A DNA stretch of 7,289 nt from an uncultured Corynebacterium sp. (GTDB lineage Bacteria > Actinomycetota > Actinomycetes > Mycobacteriales > Mycobacteriaceae), in NCBI GenBank assembly GCA_945631445.1, contig CALZCR010000077.1, forward strand, positions 1-7,289, written 5' to 3'. The notes under the pieces were generated by a model that did no database searches, had not been told where the DNA came from, and worked only from the letters and a program-made list of their open reading frames with translations. Positions within the stretch are counted from its first letter, which is position 1. Each line of letters starts with the position of its first letter. A program made the position numbers and the translations under genes. Shown here piece after piece: positions 6,398 through 7,289 of this stretch.

Positions 6398-6826
6398 ATG
6401 AGCACCCAGAACGATTACACCGAGTCCCTGTCCACCGAGGCCGCCCTCGAGCGGCTGTCCACCAAGACGCTCGGCCGCCTGGTCGTGCGCAGCGGGGAAG
6501 ACGTCGAGCTGTTCCCGTTGAACTACACCGTCCACGACGGCAAGATCTTCTTCCGCACCGCGGAGGGAACGAAGCTCTTCCACCTCGCCTTCCACAAGGA
6601 CGTCCTCTTCGAGGCCGATGACGCGGACCTGGATGAAAGCGTCGCCTGGTCGGTCATCGTCAAGGGCGAGGCCCGTATCCTGACGTCGCATTCCGAGGTG
6701 TTGGCCGCGGAGGACCTGCCCTTGAAGCCGTGGACGCCGTCGCTGAAGTACAACTTCGTCGAGATCACCCCGCGGGAAGTGTCCGGCCGCGTGTTCCGCC
6801 TGGGCGAGGAACCGCAGCGCTTCTGA
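6398..6826 (+). CDS. Pyridoxamine 5'-phosphate oxidase-like flavin-binding protein
   Basis: A 142-residue soluble protein with the split-barrel FMN-binding fold of the PNPOx-like superfamily (Pyridox_ox_2 type, PF12900-like). Visible signatures in order are LGRLVV (~25-30), LFPLNYTVHDGKIFFRTAEGTKL (~38-60, where Arg53/Thr54 and Lys59 are likely flavin-phosphate contacts), VLFEADDAD (~69-77) and WSVIVKGEARIL (~84-95). The C-terminal part has VEITPREVSGRVF. Family members bind FMN, F420 or related cofactors, and many are small oxidoreductases of unknown substrate, so true PdxH activity is not implied; the length is also shorter than PdxH (~210). It is cytoplasmic, with no signal peptide. It starts at a leaderless ATG after TGAGATAAT. 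Its TGA overlaps the ATG of the next gene (TGATG), which suggests co-translation. Confidence 0.85.
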   Translation: MSTQNDYTESLSTEAALERLSTKTLGRLVVRSGEDVELFPLNYTVHDGKIFFRTAEGTKLFHLAFHKDVLFEADDADLDESVAWSVIVKGEARILTSHSEVLAAEDLPLKPWTPSLKYNFVEITPREVSGRVFRLGEEPQRF

Positions 6827-7226
6827 TGGTTTCCGCGGATGAGCCCGACATCCGCCGCTATCTGGCAGAGCTGCAGGCGGCGGTCGGCGCGGAGAGATCG
6901 ACACGGAGGATTTCGACGCCCTCGCCGAGGAGGCCCTGCAGCGTGCCGAACGCGGTGAGCCCCTCCGCCCGCCGACGATGGACGCTCCCCCTCCCGGGAG
7001 CCTGCGCCGCCGGAGCGTCCGCCCGACCCGCAACCCGCGCGCCCGCCGCATCCTGACGGGTTTTTTCATTTTCTGGGCCGCGGCGTTCCTCCTCAACGTC
7101 ACGGTGCTGGCGGTGTTGTCCGTCTCTGCCGGGGCCATCTACTTCTGGCCGCTGGGCATCGGGTTTCCGGGCACGCTGTTGCTGATCGTGTGGCTGATCG
7201 TCGGATTCGACCGGCCCGAAACCTAG
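6826..7226 (+). pseudogene. Small 2TM-domain membrane protein, apparently frameshifted
   Basis: Two reading frames seem to encode one protein. From ATG 6826 (shared with the previous TGA as TGATG) the frame reads MVSADEPDIRRYLAELQAAVGA up to about 6891, then turns into Ser/Arg/Pro-rich nonsense ending at 7056. The frame that reads from 6891 gives EIDTEDFDALAEEALQRAER, then a proline/arginine linker, two hydrophobic helices (~RILTGFFIFWAAAFLLNV and LGIGFPGTLLLIVWLIVGF) and the stop at 7226. Between the helices is the YFWPLG element seen in 2TM-domain proteins. The second frame has a stop at 6840-6842 and no ATG or GTG before ATG 6978, so it cannot start normally ahead of the acidic segment. 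Adding one G in the run at 6891-6892 would restore a 133-residue protein reading ...AAVGAGEIDTEDF.... The N-terminal region resembles DUF1707/SHOCT-like helices. It could be a true mutation, a sequencing error, or a shorter 82-residue product from ATG 6978. Confidence 0.65.
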
Positions 7227-7289
7227 TTTCCGGCCGAGCCGTACCCGCCGCCACCCGCAGTCTGGATGGACACGCTGTCGCCTTCGCCC
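7223..7289 (-). CDS. C-terminal end of a hydantoinase B/oxoprolinase-like protein (partial)
   Basis: On the - strand the last 21 codons of a gene read GEGDSVSIQTAGGGGYGSAGN before TAG (7225-7223). The pattern GD.V.I.T.GGGGYG is the common C-terminal signature of hydantoinase B/5-oxoprolinase proteins (usually R-I-E-T-P-GGGGYG or GGGGWG), which hydrolyse cyclic amides such as hydantoins or 5-oxoproline with ATP. The rest of the gene lies beyond the right edge. The gene converges on the 2TM gene and the two stops share CTAG at 7223-7226. The assignment rests on a short segment only. Confidence 0.55.
   Translation of the reverse strand, partial: GEGDSVSIQTAGGGGYGSAGN

Noticed and set aside
6730..6825. 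Upstream part of the frame that continues into the 2TM gene N-terminus
   Set aside because: It overlaps the conserved C-terminal codons of the PNPOx-like gene out of frame and reads as Arg/Pro-rich; ATG 6826 is the better start.
7042..7066. Terminator-like CCCG...CGGG followed by six T
   Set aside because: The stem is only four base pairs with an 11-base loop, and the T-run lies within codons for the first helix of the 2TM protein.
1..7289. Search for CRISPR repeats, tRNA/rRNA, transposase genes, attachment sites and defence genes
   Set aside because: No spaced direct repeats, RNA gene signatures, terminal inverted repeats or mobile-element proteins are visible; the gene content is ordinary transport and small metabolic or membrane proteins.

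Overview
The window looks like chromosomal DNA from a high-GC actinobacterium, most likely Corynebacterium or a close relative. The evidence is strong G/C bias at third codon positions, a fused MrpA-MrpB antiporter subunit, and single genes whose start codons sit 6-7 bases after a -10-like hexamer, as in leaderless actinobacterial transcripts. The genus is inferred from style, not from a database match.

Bases 1-4514 hold the distal part of a multisubunit Mrp-type (Mnh/Sha) cation/proton antiporter operon on the + strand. It begins inside the C-terminal part of a fused MrpA-MrpB gene and continues with mrpC, mrpD, mrpE, mrpF and mrpG. The genes are packed with overlaps or gaps of -8 to +1 bases, and each internal gene has its own purine-rich Shine-Dalgarno sequence. 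Together they encode a membrane complex that exchanges cytoplasmic Na+ (or K+/Li+) for external H+, used in salt tolerance and pH homeostasis. A perfect GC-rich dyad followed by T4 (4532-4560) ends the operon.

Bases 4561-6345 hold two + strand genes that each seem to have their own promoter: a small SdpI-family membrane protein and a UMF1/Atg22-like major facilitator transporter. A short AT-rich intergenic stretch (6346-6397) carries a good extended -10 promoter (TGAGATAAT) for a flavin-binding, PNPOx-like gene (6398-6826).

The PNPOx-like gene overlaps, as TGATG, a small two-helix membrane protein gene (6826-7226). That gene appears to be broken by a one-base frameshift near 6889-6896. Its stop codon shares a palindromic CTAG with the stop of a convergent - strand gene. 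Only the last 21 residues of the convergent gene are in the window; they resemble the C-terminus of hydantoinase B/oxoprolinase proteins.

The region is mostly ordinary core or near-core genome. I found no mobile element, CRISPR array, tRNA, rRNA or defence system, and nothing that convincingly amounts to an undescribed system. The points most worth a second look are the frameshifted 2TM gene, the series of leaderless-type promoters, the long charged tails on several Mrp subunits, and the stand-alone SdpI-like gene.
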